From the NCBI RefSeq assembly GCF_001641265.1, contig NW_020167523.1, positions 1,364,001 through 1,428,000 on the forward strand: a DNA stretch of 64,000 nucleotides. Reading direction: 5' to 3'. The translations under genes were made by a program, and so were the position numbers. This document shows positions 20,772-30,921 of this stretch, in pieces. The stretch's first letter is position 1, and every line of letters starts with the position of its first letter. The notes under the pieces were generated by a model. It did not search any database. It was not told where the DNA came from and saw nothing but the letters and a program-made list of their open reading frames with translations. Source of the DNA: Pseudogymnoascus destructans. Taxonomy: Eukaryota > Ascomycota > Leotiomycetes > Thelebolales > Thelebolaceae.

Positions 20772-21723
20772 TAGGCCCTGGCGGAAAGCACTGCTATTAA
20801 CTGAATCGCAAAACCACCTGCGAAGCCACCGAACGTAGATAATTGATTTGCTCGTAACATATGCAATTTTAGAGCGATAGATTGTAAAAAGCGATCCATT
20901 GTAATTAGAATTGAAAGCTCTACAAAATAAGCCCCTATAGTATATAGGATAAAAATGAGTATTCTAGTATTTTGTATGCCACCCATCTGCTCGAATGCAC
21001 GCCTCAATTCTACTCGGCATACTCTCATACAATTTATCAAACAATGACTTGTCTAATGTGTCCCATGCTGCTTGCAAACATGATTCTAGACGCCGTCTTG
21101 CATGTTCTGAGTTTGATTTATCCTTTGCAATTTCAGGGAACATCTCAAACACCCGGGTTTTCAAGTGCCACCAAATGTGCTCAATTGGGTTGAGATCGGG
21201 TGAGTAGGTGTGGAGTTCTCACTCCGTGCCCTGGAATAGGGGCGCTGGTTTCACTGATGCCCCAGAGCTGCCTCGCCCTTGGGCTGGTGAAACAGGGCAC
21301 TCCAGCCCCTGAATTAGCTCAGGGGAACAGTGTCATAGTATATAGAGTAGTTATGGTAGCTACTTTAATCGATATGCATTTTACTTCTGATTAATTAGGC
21401 CTTACTTATTTACTATTCTACTGAACCTACTAAGCGCACTTCAACAGTAGGGCGGCCACCTATAGAGTGTAGTAATTATATGCTCCTCAAGAAAGTCTAT
21501 AACCTTACCTGTAGTTAGTATGGATAGGAGCATTATCTTGCATAAATGAGTAGCTAGAGTCAAGAGAATCAAAAATAGGGAGGAGTTCTGCTTCTAGAAC
21601 CTCAAGGTATGAGTTTGCAGTATATCCAAACTTCTTTGACTTAAAAGTCACGGTCTATGAGGTATAAATTGCTCCTTCTGCCTAAAAGCCCCCTAAACCA
21701 TGATCTTCATGTTCTTCTTTGTA

Positions 21724-23125
21724 CAGAGGAAGCGTTCAAAAGTTTTGTCCCACGCTAGGAAACGCCACAGTTCACAATTTAGTTATGTATATAGTTATGA
21801 AATCAGTGTTCTTCTCGCCCCTCCTTGTCCTCATTTCCGCCTTCTAGCTGGATGACTTTCTGGATATGTCGAGGAATCCTCTCGACCCAGACTTGGATTT
21901 GCGACTGAGGGAGATCTTCCCAACAGGTCTCCCAAGCTCGTATCGTGTCTGGTCGACTTTTTGGTGCCCCCTTCCTTGTCCATGACCAACATGGCTCGAT
22001 GACATTTAAATCTGGAGAGTTGGCGCACCAGAAGAGGCGATTAATGTCATGTAATTGAAATACTCGCCGCTGAATGTAATGATTGTGTGATGGAGCGTTG
22101 TCTTCTTGTACAATAGTATCCGGACGGTCTACCATGCATTCCCTTGCGAATGGGAACATCTTTGGTATCAGAATCTTTTTCTGATACCGGTACCAATCTA
22201 TCCCCCCTCCTCCTTTCTCACTTAACTTCCCATTCTTCTTATTCCATCTCCATAGTGGCTTTATACCAGGAAGATTGCGTAGAGACATTCGGCGTATCCC
22301 ATTTGATAATTCCCATTCTTCACGTAAAATTGGTTCCAACTCTTCATTCATTCCATGTATTTCAACTTCTGCAGCGTCTCGTTCTTTTTTTGTCTCTGGG
22401 ATCCAACAATGACATGGCCCTTTCTTGTCGTAAGTAAAACATCCCCAAAACATAAATTCTGAGTATCATTTCCACCGTTCCCTAATGCAACTACGTAAAA
22501 ATGCCTCATCTGCCTTTCTCCATATCCGATAACTTCCCGGTCTATGGTTTAGTACCACAGATGTCTTGTCTGACCAGTGCTGATGGTTGAGGCAGCATTT
22601 TAATCTCTCTGCCCTCATCTTCTTCGTCAACCCAGGCTTCCTCATAAGTTTCATTTTCTGGAAGCCAGCAGTCCTTAAAACCCTCCATATTGTCATGGAG
22701 GAGATGTCGATACCTTGCAAGCTAAGTTCCCTCATGATATCAGCACAAGTTTTTTCCCTTCCGTAACGGTCAGTTCACACCTTTGCGACAACTCCCTCTG
22801 TTGCTTCAACTGTCAGGCGGCCAGAGTGGGGAGCGTCCTGTAACCACTCATCTCGTAAGGTGAGTGGCATATGGTTGGGGTCAGCGAGCATATATCCGGT
22901 TGACCTGTCAGGTTGACAGGCCAGTTTTCTCAGCAACTTCCACTGAAGTCTTTCCTCCAGTCAGAGATTTGAGGGCCACAATCAGGGCCCTCGTCGAGAT
23001 ATCCATGTTCGGTGCCATCATCTGAACTTTAAAGGCACTGTCGATTGTCAGTCAGTTCGTCAGTCGCAAGTGAGGGGAAGTTATGCATACCTTGGCATTC
23101 TTGGCAGGACAAAACGCTACCTCCG
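21724..23125 (-). mobile_element. Tc1/mariner element (inner), TA-flanked
   Basis: A 1.4-kb element nested in the outer Tc1 relic, with TA at 21722-21723 and 23126-23127. Its termini are CAGAGGAAGCG on the left and CGGAGGTAGCG when the right end is read inward. Both then run into GTTTTGTCC-type sequence, though the right copy lacks about eight bases (TCAAAAGT) present on the left. The left terminus is close to that of the relic at 1021, so the two belong to one family. Confidence 0.8.
21803..23018 (-). pseudogene. Tc1-type DDE_3 transposase of the inner element
   Basis: Begins MAPNMDISTRALIVAL at 23018, continues as an HTH (SVEVAEKTGLST-stop-QVNRIYA), then the MTIWRVLRTAGFQKMK helix and the catalytic core: MFWGCFTYDKKGPC, VQEDNAPSH (second Asp) and NSPDLNVIEPCW (Glu of the triad). 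At least three TGA codons stand where CGA arginine would fit, and a further stop lies near 22466. The last 216 codons (21803-22453) are continuous. Inactive, but only moderately diverged. Confidence 0.8.
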
Positions 23126-23761
23126 TACGTACTGTAGGTTTGGATCAGCTCCCGCTGCCACTTCTAAGCAGGTGTGCGGAAACACCACTCGCTCCTGTTA
23201 CCCTGCCCCCGCTTAACAGAGCACTTATCACTCCACACAACTTGACCCCAATCCTCTGCTGTACAATTCCTCCGTGCTAAACACCATGCAAGCCATTTAG
23301 CTACATGTATTAGCAGTACAGTAGAAAGGGTGACGTTTTGCACGCCAATTGCCGCTTCTTGTAGTATCCTCTTTATAGTTGATATTAAGATTCACTTCTT
23401 AGTATGTATCATTTGGGTTTAGGCGTACGTGGCAGAGTATAAGGCATTGCTCTGCTTCTGTGTATGACTTTCCCCATTGTGTACGGGGTAGGCTCTTGCC
23501 TTCGGTGCTTATTAGGTCAACTGCAATTGTATATCATACAGTGCTTCAGTCAAGGTTTAGGTCATGTGCAATCTTAGTAGGTGTTCCAATAATCTGCCCG
23601 TGTTGGTATGGGCTTAATTGGCCACCGGGCTGTCGATTCCCATCAATTGAAGCAAAAGCCCTCCGAGTTGGTGCCATAATTATGGTTGTTGTACAAGGAG
23701 GGGTGGGTTACACGACGCGATTTATGCGTCAAATTGGAATTCGGTTAATAGCAGTGGTCTA

Positions 23762-25774
23762 ATCATGGGTGGAAGCAATGTGTAGCAACCCGAAGCGAGG
23801 GGAAGCAATATGCGGCAACTCAAATTGTGACTGTAAGTACCTAACCATAGTAATTTGTATGTAAAGGTACTTAAAAATTCCATTCTATGAAATTATCACT
23901 TCCTCATTCCCACTCTCACTGTCACTCCCACGCCCACTCCCACGCCCACCCTCACTCGCACTCTCATACTCGCTCTCAGTTTCAGCCTCTGGGTCAGTAA
24001 TTAGGTCTTCCAACCCTGGAGGAATTGGAAGGCCTAATTCAGTGAACTGAGCCAGGCTCTTCTTCTGGAGGCGCTCCTGTTTCTGGGCTTCAATTCCTGC
24101 CCGGTGGAGCTGCTTCCGGGCTCAGTTTTTGGCCTGGCTCAGCTTCTGGGCTTCTGTGGCAGCGAGCTTCTGGGCCTGAAGCTCATGGGCTTCAGAAGCC
24201 CGGAGCTCACCTCCACACTGGAGTTGGCTCCAGCCCCGGCCCCCCGCTTCTTCTTCGAGTTCTTGACCTGCTGCCGAACAGCCCATAGGTCAAGTTCCTG
24301 GAGCTGGCTGGCTGCCAGAACCCGCTGGGTCCCAGTAACCCAGTTACTATAGCTCTGTTTTGAGGGGCTACTCCAGGCCTACTGAAGCAGGTCTTTCCAG
24401 CGCTGTAGCCCCTCCATCTCCTGAAAAGTAGATGGTATAGGCGTAATAGGCTGAGGTAGGGTAGGCGTAGTAGGCTGTGTAGGCTGCGAGTACGTACGTA
24501 GCTTTTCGATGGCTGTATTACAGCTTATTGGCCAGATTCCAGCTTTCTGGAAATCTGATCTTATGGTGGAATCCTCAAAAGTATGCTCCCGTATCTGTGG
24601 GAGATTCCTCATAAATAAGGGTAGGTTGTATGTAATATCCATCTCTCATATGGCATGGAGCACAGCCTGCCTATGCCAGTGCTTATAAGGTTGGAATATT
24701 CCCACGTCTAATGGCTGTAGAACGTGTGTGAGATGTGGGGGAAACGCCCATAAGATGATGTGATATTTGGCAGCTAGAATAATGAAATCATGGCTCGTAT
24801 GGCTTACATGAGAATCGAGGAGTAGAAGCTTAGGATTTCCTGGATCATGTGGAGCAGTATGCTCTACAAAGTGCTGTAACCACCGTAGAGCAAGCTGGCT
24901 ATTAGAATAGCCAGTTTCAGAGGGTAGTATCAGCTCATTCCCATCAAGGTTTTGAGGGTACCACACCTCCATATGAATTTTGCCCGGAACAACAAGTACG
25001 GGTGAAATCTTCTGTCCAGCTGCAGATACTGCCTCTATAATCATAATAGATATACGATTCTCAGGGCTTGAAGTGTAGAGCTGCTTTATAGCTCAGGGGA
25101 CTATAACTCTCTCACCCCCTGGAATTCTGACCCTAAAACCAGTTTTGTCCATATTCCAGATTGACTCTGGATTTATACCATGCTGTAGTACAAATTCTGT
25201 GTACTTTTCGAACCACTTGACAATAGCAGGCTCCTCTTGGGCTTGCGTACGCTGCTGTGCAATAGGCTTTGATAAAATGGAATTCTAGAAGCTCATTCCG
25301 GATATATTTAGTGAGCCAGCTCTGTGATGGTGGAGGCAGTGGGCTCCATAGGTGGCAAACTGCCCTGTAAACCATATGCCTATTAGCTCCTAGCCCTAGG
25401 TAATACTGCTCTAAAATCCATTCCTTAAGGGCTTCTGTCTGAGCTGTAGAAAGCACCCTATTCTTATCCCCTCGTAACGGCTTCTGTAGGTGTAGGCAGC
25501 TGACGCTTGACTCTATGGTCGACCTAGGGATGTGGAAATTCTGACTTGCAACACCTGCAGATTCAGAAGGGTTTTCTAACAGCCATTTACAGGCATTTGA
25601 TAAAGGAGTATCTTCCATTATATGACTTACACTAAATTACTATATAAAATACTATGTACGGGAATGCTGAGGGTTTTGGTGAGGAGTAGCAGTGAACATA
25701 TGCACGTTGAATTTGAGTTGCCGCATATTGCTTCCCCTCGCTTCCAGTTGCCGCACATTGCTTCCACCCACGAT
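23762..25774 (-). mobile_element. Pogo/Fot1-like DNA transposon E
   Basis: 2013 bp with TA at 23760-23761 and 25775-25776. Inverted repeats of about 65 bp start ATCATGGGTGGAAGCAATG on the left and differ at several positions. GGAAGCAAT occurs twice, 30 bp apart, with a related GAAGCGAG between. The element is a diverged copy of the family of element L (54811-56831). Confidence 0.88.
23885..25618 (-). pseudogene. Pogo-type transposase E, multiply broken
   Basis: Starts at 25618 (MEDTPLSNACKWLLENPSES). The HTH, PPPSQSWLTKYIRNEL and the sequence up to the first catalytic motif are recognisable but shift frame near 25270. Motif 2 (LLLLDSHVSH) and motif 3 (LTHVLQPLDVGIF) are intact within 24646-25044. 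A TGA closes that frame where relatives have an arginine, and further stops follow 24379. The tail is Gln/Lys-rich then Glu/Ser-rich, as in element L. Inactive. Confidence 0.82.
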
Positions 25775-25950
25775 TAGTACTGTATGTACAGTACAGTTCT
25801 CATGCGATAAGTCGATACTTGATTAGGCGATATTCACGCTAACTCGATATTCTTTGTAGGATTCTTTATTTTCCCACCAAAACTACGATACACTCGATAT
25901 CGAACTGATTTGACCAGATATTGTCTTATACCGACATTACATAGGCCAAG

Positions 25951-26115
25951 ATGCCTCAAAATCAGCTGTTTACAATGATGATTGAGCAGCATCGCGCACT
26001 CTGAAACTGGTATGCTCACCAGTCAAAAAAGCCATCTCAAAAAGCCTCTATCGACTGGTTCTTTGGAAGCTTCAGCCATCGTATTCGACAGTCAACAGTC
26101 TCCAAATCTTTGAGC
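25951..26115 (+). pseudogene. N-terminal fragment of a CENP-B/jerky-type transposase
   Basis: ATG at 25951 reads MPQNQLFTMMIEQHRAL, a TGA, then PSQKASIDWFFGSFSHRI and RQSTVSKSLSA. This is the pattern of the first HTH in fungal DDE_1 transposases of the CENP-B type (KPSQxxLxxWFxxxFxxxISQSTVS). Around 25780-25950 lies AT-rich sequence with recurring TCGATA, possibly the element's terminal region. The fragment runs directly into the truncated gag gene on the opposite strand; the exact junction (about 26110) is uncertain. Confidence 0.55.
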
Positions 26116-26494
26116 GCGTTTTGACGAATCCGTTCCAGGATACAAAAATTTCCTTCGTTCCTTGGCTAGCTAAGGTGTTGCATTTTCCGTCGGGTGTTTG
26201 ATGGTTCATGTAGTCGGCGAGGTAGTTAGAGATCCATTCTGAGGCTGGTCCTCGAAAGAGTGCCACAGCCCATAGGACCTGTTCCACTTCTTTGTTGAAG
26301 TGTTTGGCGTTAAACGCCATCCATAGCTCCGTCTGGATGATGAAGCTCTTAAGCTTCTTGCGATCACCATGAAAGGTGTCTGGGAATGCAATCTTCAATT
26401 TATCTGAAGGGTGAGCCTGTGGGGTTTCGATGGTAGGTTCAGTAGCAACCTTCCCCTTCAATCCAACATTTGATCCAGTATCATCTCCAGCCAT
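26110..26494 (-). pseudogene. Gypsy-type gag fragment
   Basis: From ATG at 26494 the minus strand encodes MAGDDTGSN, then KLKIAFPDTFHGDRKKLKSF, WAVALFRGPASEWISNYL and EIFVSWNGFV. These are landmarks of the retrotransposon Gag core, which packages element RNA. The frame is lost after about 128 codons and no CCHC knuckle, protease or reverse transcriptase follows. The LTR at 26541-26939 lies just upstream in the element's sense, at the place of a 5' LTR, so this is the 5' end of a truncated family 2 element. Confidence 0.8.
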
Positions 26495-26540
26495 GTTGCT
26501 TTGTGTGTAAGCCGGTACCTCGTAGAAGTGGTGCTCAAAG

Positions 26541-26939
26541 TGTAACGCTGACTTCTAAACGATAGAAGACACAGAGGTTTCTTGCGTAAGGTTGACTTGA
26601 CAGAGGAGGCAGGGGATTAGACACAAAGGCTTTCCAAGTAACACGTTACAGTATTGTAAAGAATACTATATTGAGTTGAGCACGAAGCTCCTATCTAAGG
26701 AAATACTATCTACTTATATAGTGGCGTCGTGCCTCATGGGTAATCTGGATAGTTGGCGGATAGCTAGATATTCAGGATAGTTCATGGATAGCTCAACTAT
26801 CCAATATCCACTAGTTTCTGCAACTGTCCATTAGCCCCGTCACATGGCAGCCTACCCCGCTTGCCCCCTGTGACTAACTCGTCACGTTACTAGGCCCTGG
26901 TCCTGTAACCATGACGTCACGTTACTGTAGCCATAACAG
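26541..26939 (-). repeat. LTR, Gypsy family 2 (5' LTR of the gag fragment)
   Basis: Sense on the minus strand, from TGTTATGGC to GCGTTACA. It is close to the LTR at 54211-54608 over its whole length. It shares only the 3' half in sense orientation with the solo LTR at 4664-5085. It interrupts a kinase-like gene fragment at 26940. No target duplication is expected, because the element's other end is gone. Confidence 0.85.
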
Positions 26940-27262
26940 AACTCCTGCGTGAATTCGATCAAGCCAGGCTGTTGACCGATATCATGCTCGTAGCGGCGGA
27001 AGTCAAATCGTTCTGGATAGAAGCCAGTGAATTCGAAATCGATGAAACATGTGATTTCAAGGGTTTCAGGGTTTACAAGTATATTTCCTTGGTGAAGGTC
27101 CATGTGACAAAATTTGTATGCGGCCGAATCAGCATCTTCGAGGAGCCATTGGCATTTTTCAGAAGGAGTTCGATTAAGGACGCTGTATGGAGGGCACACA
27201 ATTCCAGTAGCAGCACCACCAAGTCGTCAAGGTTTCAGTAGGTGTAGTTCGTCCAAGTATGG
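26940..27262 (-). pseudogene. Aminoglycoside-phosphotransferase-like kinase gene fragment between two LTRs
   Basis: The minus strand reads CHMDLHQGNILVNP, the catalytic loop of APH-type kinases (HxDxxxxN), followed by CFIDFEFTGFYPERFD carrying the metal-binding Asp. Upstream, LDELHLLKP and a TGA, probably from CGA, precede GGAATGIVCPPYSVL. Fungal APH-domain proteins phosphorylate small molecules or are of unknown function. The N-lobe and the end are absent: the piece is cut by the family 2 LTR on one side and the family 1 LTR on the other. Confidence 0.75.
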
Positions 27263-28171
27263 TGTAATGGTGGGTGCACCAGATGTGAGAATCTAGCCAC
27301 CCAAGGAAGGGATGATTTTACTAAGACAACACACTGTCTTAGGAAAAAGAGCCAAAGTGTCGTAGCTTAGACTATTCCACAACGCAGCAATCAGGTGTAT
27401 GATATAGTGGAGTGGTTTAGACAAGTTGTAACAAATGTTGAGTCTGAGAACTCAGGGGTAAGTCAGAGGTTAGCACCTCACTGACTTTTCAGAAACAAGG
27501 AGTAACAAGATGAATGCTTGGAAGCTTGGAAAAGACGTGGAAGTATGTGATAGTCGATTTACTGTATTGTCTGCTTGCCCTTTCTTAAGGAAAGGGCAAT
27601 CCTATTTATGCTAAAGGAGTGTAGTTCTCTCATTTTCCAAGACTTTCCATGACTAACCAGGCTTGGTAACTGTAGTCGACGTAAGAGAATCCCATAGAAC
27701 CATCTCCTAGCTTCCTAGCCTATAGGAAGTGAAAGGAGGTCCAAGGTAAGAGTACCCCTATAGACAGATTATGTCATAACTTAACCAATCTTGTGGGTAA
27801 CTAAGGAGCGATGATGTGTAATGAATCATAGAGGGTTGTAGAAGCTTTTGGAGCTATCGTTCATGTTCCTAGGCCTCTAGTTGATAGAGATATGTCATGT
27901 GTAGTATTAGCCCAGTAACTAAGGAGTGATGTCATGTAATGAATCATAGAGGGTTGTAGAGATACGCTATGTGGTCATATCGGCCCAGTAACTTAGGAGC
28001 AATGACGTGTAATGAATCATAGAGGGTTGTAGCAATCGTTGAGTAGTATTGCTCTTGTTGTTGGTGTGATAAGCCAAAATATGTATAGTGACTTGTAGGT
28101 TTGAGGAGGAGATTTCTAAGTTTGCTCTTGAGTTTGATAGCAAACTGAGTGCAACGAATGTCAGTATGACA
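27263..28171 (-). repeat. LTR, Gypsy family 1 (3' LTR of the adjoining pol fragment)
   Basis: Minus-strand sense from TGTCATACTG (28171) to CATTACA (27263). It is continuous with Gypsy integrase/chromodomain sequence on its 5' side, so it is the 3' LTR of a 5'-truncated copy. The flanks TATGG and CGTAG do not match, consistent with truncation. Confidence 0.85.
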
Positions 28172-28990
28172 CGTAGGATGGAGGAAGACCCTGTGTCGGA
28201 GGGGACTCTGGCCTGCTCTTTGTGTTGGGTTACTTCGACCTTTCGTTTCTCATGGTGGTAGCTGCTTGTTGTGACGCCGGTGAGACGTTTGGGAAGGGTG
28301 GCTCGCGCAAGGGTTCCGGTGGTGAAGGCGCCTTGGCTCAGAGGGCTTATTTTAGAATCGTGGGTAGCAATGACTCTGTTTTTTGCGCTTTGTCGTCCCT
28401 TTCGTGATTGTAGTCTTGTCCCGTCTCCCATGCCGTAACCCACCTGAGTAGTTCCTGTGGTGGTCTTGGTAAATGTGGGTACTCCGTGTGAAGCTCTCTG
28501 AGTTTGTGGGGAGAGTTGATGAAGTTCGATGCTGGGTACCACTCTGGGTCCAGATCGTATCCTACCCAACTAACCCGGTATTGTAGTTGCTTCTGTCAGA
28601 GCCTCACGGCGAGGATCTTTTCCACTTCCCATTCCTCTATGCCATCTATAACTTTGCTGCTAGGCTCAGGCGGATCCTGACCAGGTAGGGGGTTTCATGA
28701 GGACATCTGGTGAGAACACATCATGTATTTGAGAACCGGTAGGTAGTTCCAATCGAAATGCATGCCCAATCCGTTCCAACAACGTATATGGTCCGACCCA
28801 TTGTTGGCCCAACTTGTGGCTAGGGCGAGAGTTACTTAAATTTTTAGTTGATAGGTACACTCTATCGCCTACATCCCAGTTGATGGCCCTTCGGCGTCGA
28901 TTCAGTGCTTAGACATTTCCTCTTCTGCCTTTGCCATGTTTTCCTTTGCGTGGACCCATGCGGTATGCATTCGATCTGCAACCGCAGCCC
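28172..28990 (-). pseudogene. Gypsy pol 3' end: integrase C-terminus and chromodomain
   Basis: In minus-strand order: MHTAWVHAKENMAKAEEEM, then INWDVGDRVYLSTKNL, LGQQWVGPYTLLERIG and the GPY/F-like end of integrase. A chromodomain follows: EEWEVEKILAVRL, TGA, LQYRVSWVGYDLDPEWYPAS. A polar tail runs on to the 3' LTR. Chromodomain integrases steer insertion towards histone-marked chromatin. The reading frame has several stops, and the usual polypurine tract before the LTR is not evident. The upstream boundary with a GNAT-gene remnant is near 28990. Confidence 0.85.
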
Positions 28991-30430
28991 CATTTGACAA
29001 GCATAGCGCCAGCTCCGCGCTTTTCATAATCAGGATGGGTGGCTACAGTATCCAGGTCTAGCCCCGATCCCAAAAGTCAGCAACCATTTCTCCAAATGTC
29101 CAATTCTGTAGGCAAGGGTGGAGGGGCTCATTCTATAGTAGTTCTTCACGTCGCCCATCATTCACTTTCTAGCGTCGTAATAAAGTCCTCGCATGCCTCT
29201 TGGGGGCAGTTGTCATACTGACATTCGTTGCACTCAGTTTGCTATCAAACTCAAGAGCAAACTTGGAAATCTCCTCCTCAAACCTACAAGTCACTATACA
29301 TATTTTGGCTTATCACACCAACAACAAGAGCAATACTACTCAACGATTGCTACAACCATCTATGATTCATTACACGTCATCGCTCCTTAGTTACTGGGCC
29401 GATATTACCACATAGCATATCTCTACAACCCTCTATGATTCATTACATGACATCACTCATACTACCACATGACATATCTCTACCAACTAGAGGCCTAGGA
29501 GCATGAATGATAGCTCTAAAAGCTCCTACGAACCTCTATGATTCATTACATGTTATCGCTCTTTAGTTACCCACAAGATTGGTTAAGTTATGACATAATT
29601 TGTCTGTGACATAATTTGTCTATGACATCATTTGTCTATAGGGGTACTCTGACCTTGGACCTCCTTTTACTTCCTATAGGCTACGAACCTAAGAGATGGT
29701 TCTATGGGATTCTCTTACATTGACTACAGTTACCAAGCCTGGTAAGTCATGGAAAGTCTTGGAAAATGAGGGAACTACATTCCTTTAGCATAAATAGGAT
29801 TGCCCTTTCCTTAAGAAAGGGCAAGCAGACAATACAGTAAATCGACTATCACATACTTCCACGTCTTTTCCAAGCTTCCAAGCATTCATCTTGTTACTCC
29901 TTGTTTCTGAAAAGTCAGTGAGGTGCTAACCTCTGACTTACCCCTGAGTTCTCAGACTCAACATTTGTTACAACTTGTCTAAACCACTCCACTATATCAT
30001 ACACCTGATTGCTGCGTTGTGGAATAGTCTAAGCTACGACCCTTTGGCTCTGTTTTCTAAGACAGTGTGTTGTCTTCGTAAATTCATCCCTTCCTTGGGT
30101 GGCTAGATTCTCATATCTGGTGCACCCAACATTACAGCAGTCTGGATGCCATGGTGGAAGGCATATCCAGGTCCCACATGCCAAACGCGACGATACGCGG
30201 CCGGCCCTGCTTATCCTTCGATTCCGGGTCGACTATCCGTAGGTACTTGGTGCTGGGCCTTGTAAGTTGCCCAGATGCCAGTCCCAGTGCCACTCGCATA
30301 TGCCAGGAGTGTCGGGGAGTAGCTTCCTGATTGACGGTTGCGTGAAGGCCGCGAACCAGACGTCAAAGATGGTGGGGACATCTTCCGCGGTAGCCAGCTC
30401 GAGCATGAGAGGGTTGGTAGTTGGTCCCAT
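28991..30430 (-). pseudogene. GNAT acetyltransferase gene split by a solo LTR
   Basis: The first part (30430 to 30137) encodes LATAEDVPTIFDVWFAAFTQ, the start of many fungal GNAT proteins. It then shifts frame to read KYLRIVDPESKDKQGRPRIV and AFGMWDLDMPS. After the solo LTR (29211-30136, target GCAGT on both sides) the gene continues with PQEACEDF, stops, then LDTVATHPDYEKRGAGAMLV and KWGC. The latter is the acetyl-CoA-binding motif A (RxGxG/A). Removing the LTR and one target copy makes the two parts contiguous. A Gypsy fragment replaces the 3' end at about 28990. GNAT enzymes transfer acetyl groups to small amines or proteins; this copy is dead. Confidence 0.8.
29211..30136 (+). repeat. Solo LTR, Gypsy family 1, inside a GNAT pseudogene
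   Basis: Plus-strand sense, TGTCATACTGACATTCG to CCCAACATTACA. A perfect 5-bp duplication GCAGT flanks it (29206-29210 and 30137-30141). It is in inverted orientation to the copy at 27263-28171, with about 1 kb between them, so the pair could form a large hairpin in transcripts or promote inversion. Confidence 0.9.
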
Positions 30431-30805
30431 ATTGGATGATGTTTCGGCCAGCCTGAATGCCCGTCATGCTGTGCCGCGTCTGTTTAGAGTGATTAACAGC
30501 TCTTTGATAGAGGGGGGGTCAAATGGAAGCGGGGTGGTGCGAACAGATATATTGTTAGACAGGTGAGGGTTACAGTCAGCACAGATAGGGAGGGTTTGCA
30601 TATATCGCACTTGATAATAGACTTGCGCATATATACGAGTTAAGCTCGTAATCACTAATTCTAACTCATGTAGCCTCTTTTTAGTTAACACATCTCGACC
30701 AATAGACCTTTAATCAACCCACAAAAAGGATCGTATAACTCTAGTGCTTAGGTCTACAAAGATGGCCATTTTACCAGTGTTAAAGTGCTATAGCTCTGTA
30801 CGATC
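30431..30805. other. Upstream region of the GNAT remnant
   Basis: No coding signature. It presumably contains the former promoter of the GNAT gene up to the left end of pogo F. Confidence 0.4.
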
Positions 30806-30921
30806 TAATCGTCAGTGTTCGCACCGACCACCTTACAGGTGGTCGGCGAAAGCGAAGTGCATCCGGAAAGCGAAATTGCATCCCGCCAGCCAGATATCAT
30901 TAGTATGTAGAATCTAATATA

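Larger units (their letters stand above)
20965..23710 (-). mobile_element. Tc1/mariner relic (outer), split by a second Tc1 element
   Basis: The N-terminal half lies at 23710-23127: ATG, then GGQLSPYQHGQIIG, AHDLNL and, further on, EDWGQVVWSD, a Tc1-type catalytic motif. The C-terminal half lies at 21721-20965: KIMVWGAF, MQDNAPIHT (second Asp), SPDLNPIEHIWWHLK (third acidic residue, Glu) and DGWHTKY at the end. The halves are separated by the inner element at 21724-23125. Many stops and shifts interrupt both halves. Outer ends were not defined. These are DD34E-type cut-and-paste transposases that insert at TA. Confidence 0.75.

Noticed and set aside
27967..28569. 200-codon minus-strand frame as a separate protein gene
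   Set aside because: It runs out of phase through the Gypsy chromodomain tail and then into the LTR; the chromodomain frame explains the sequence better.
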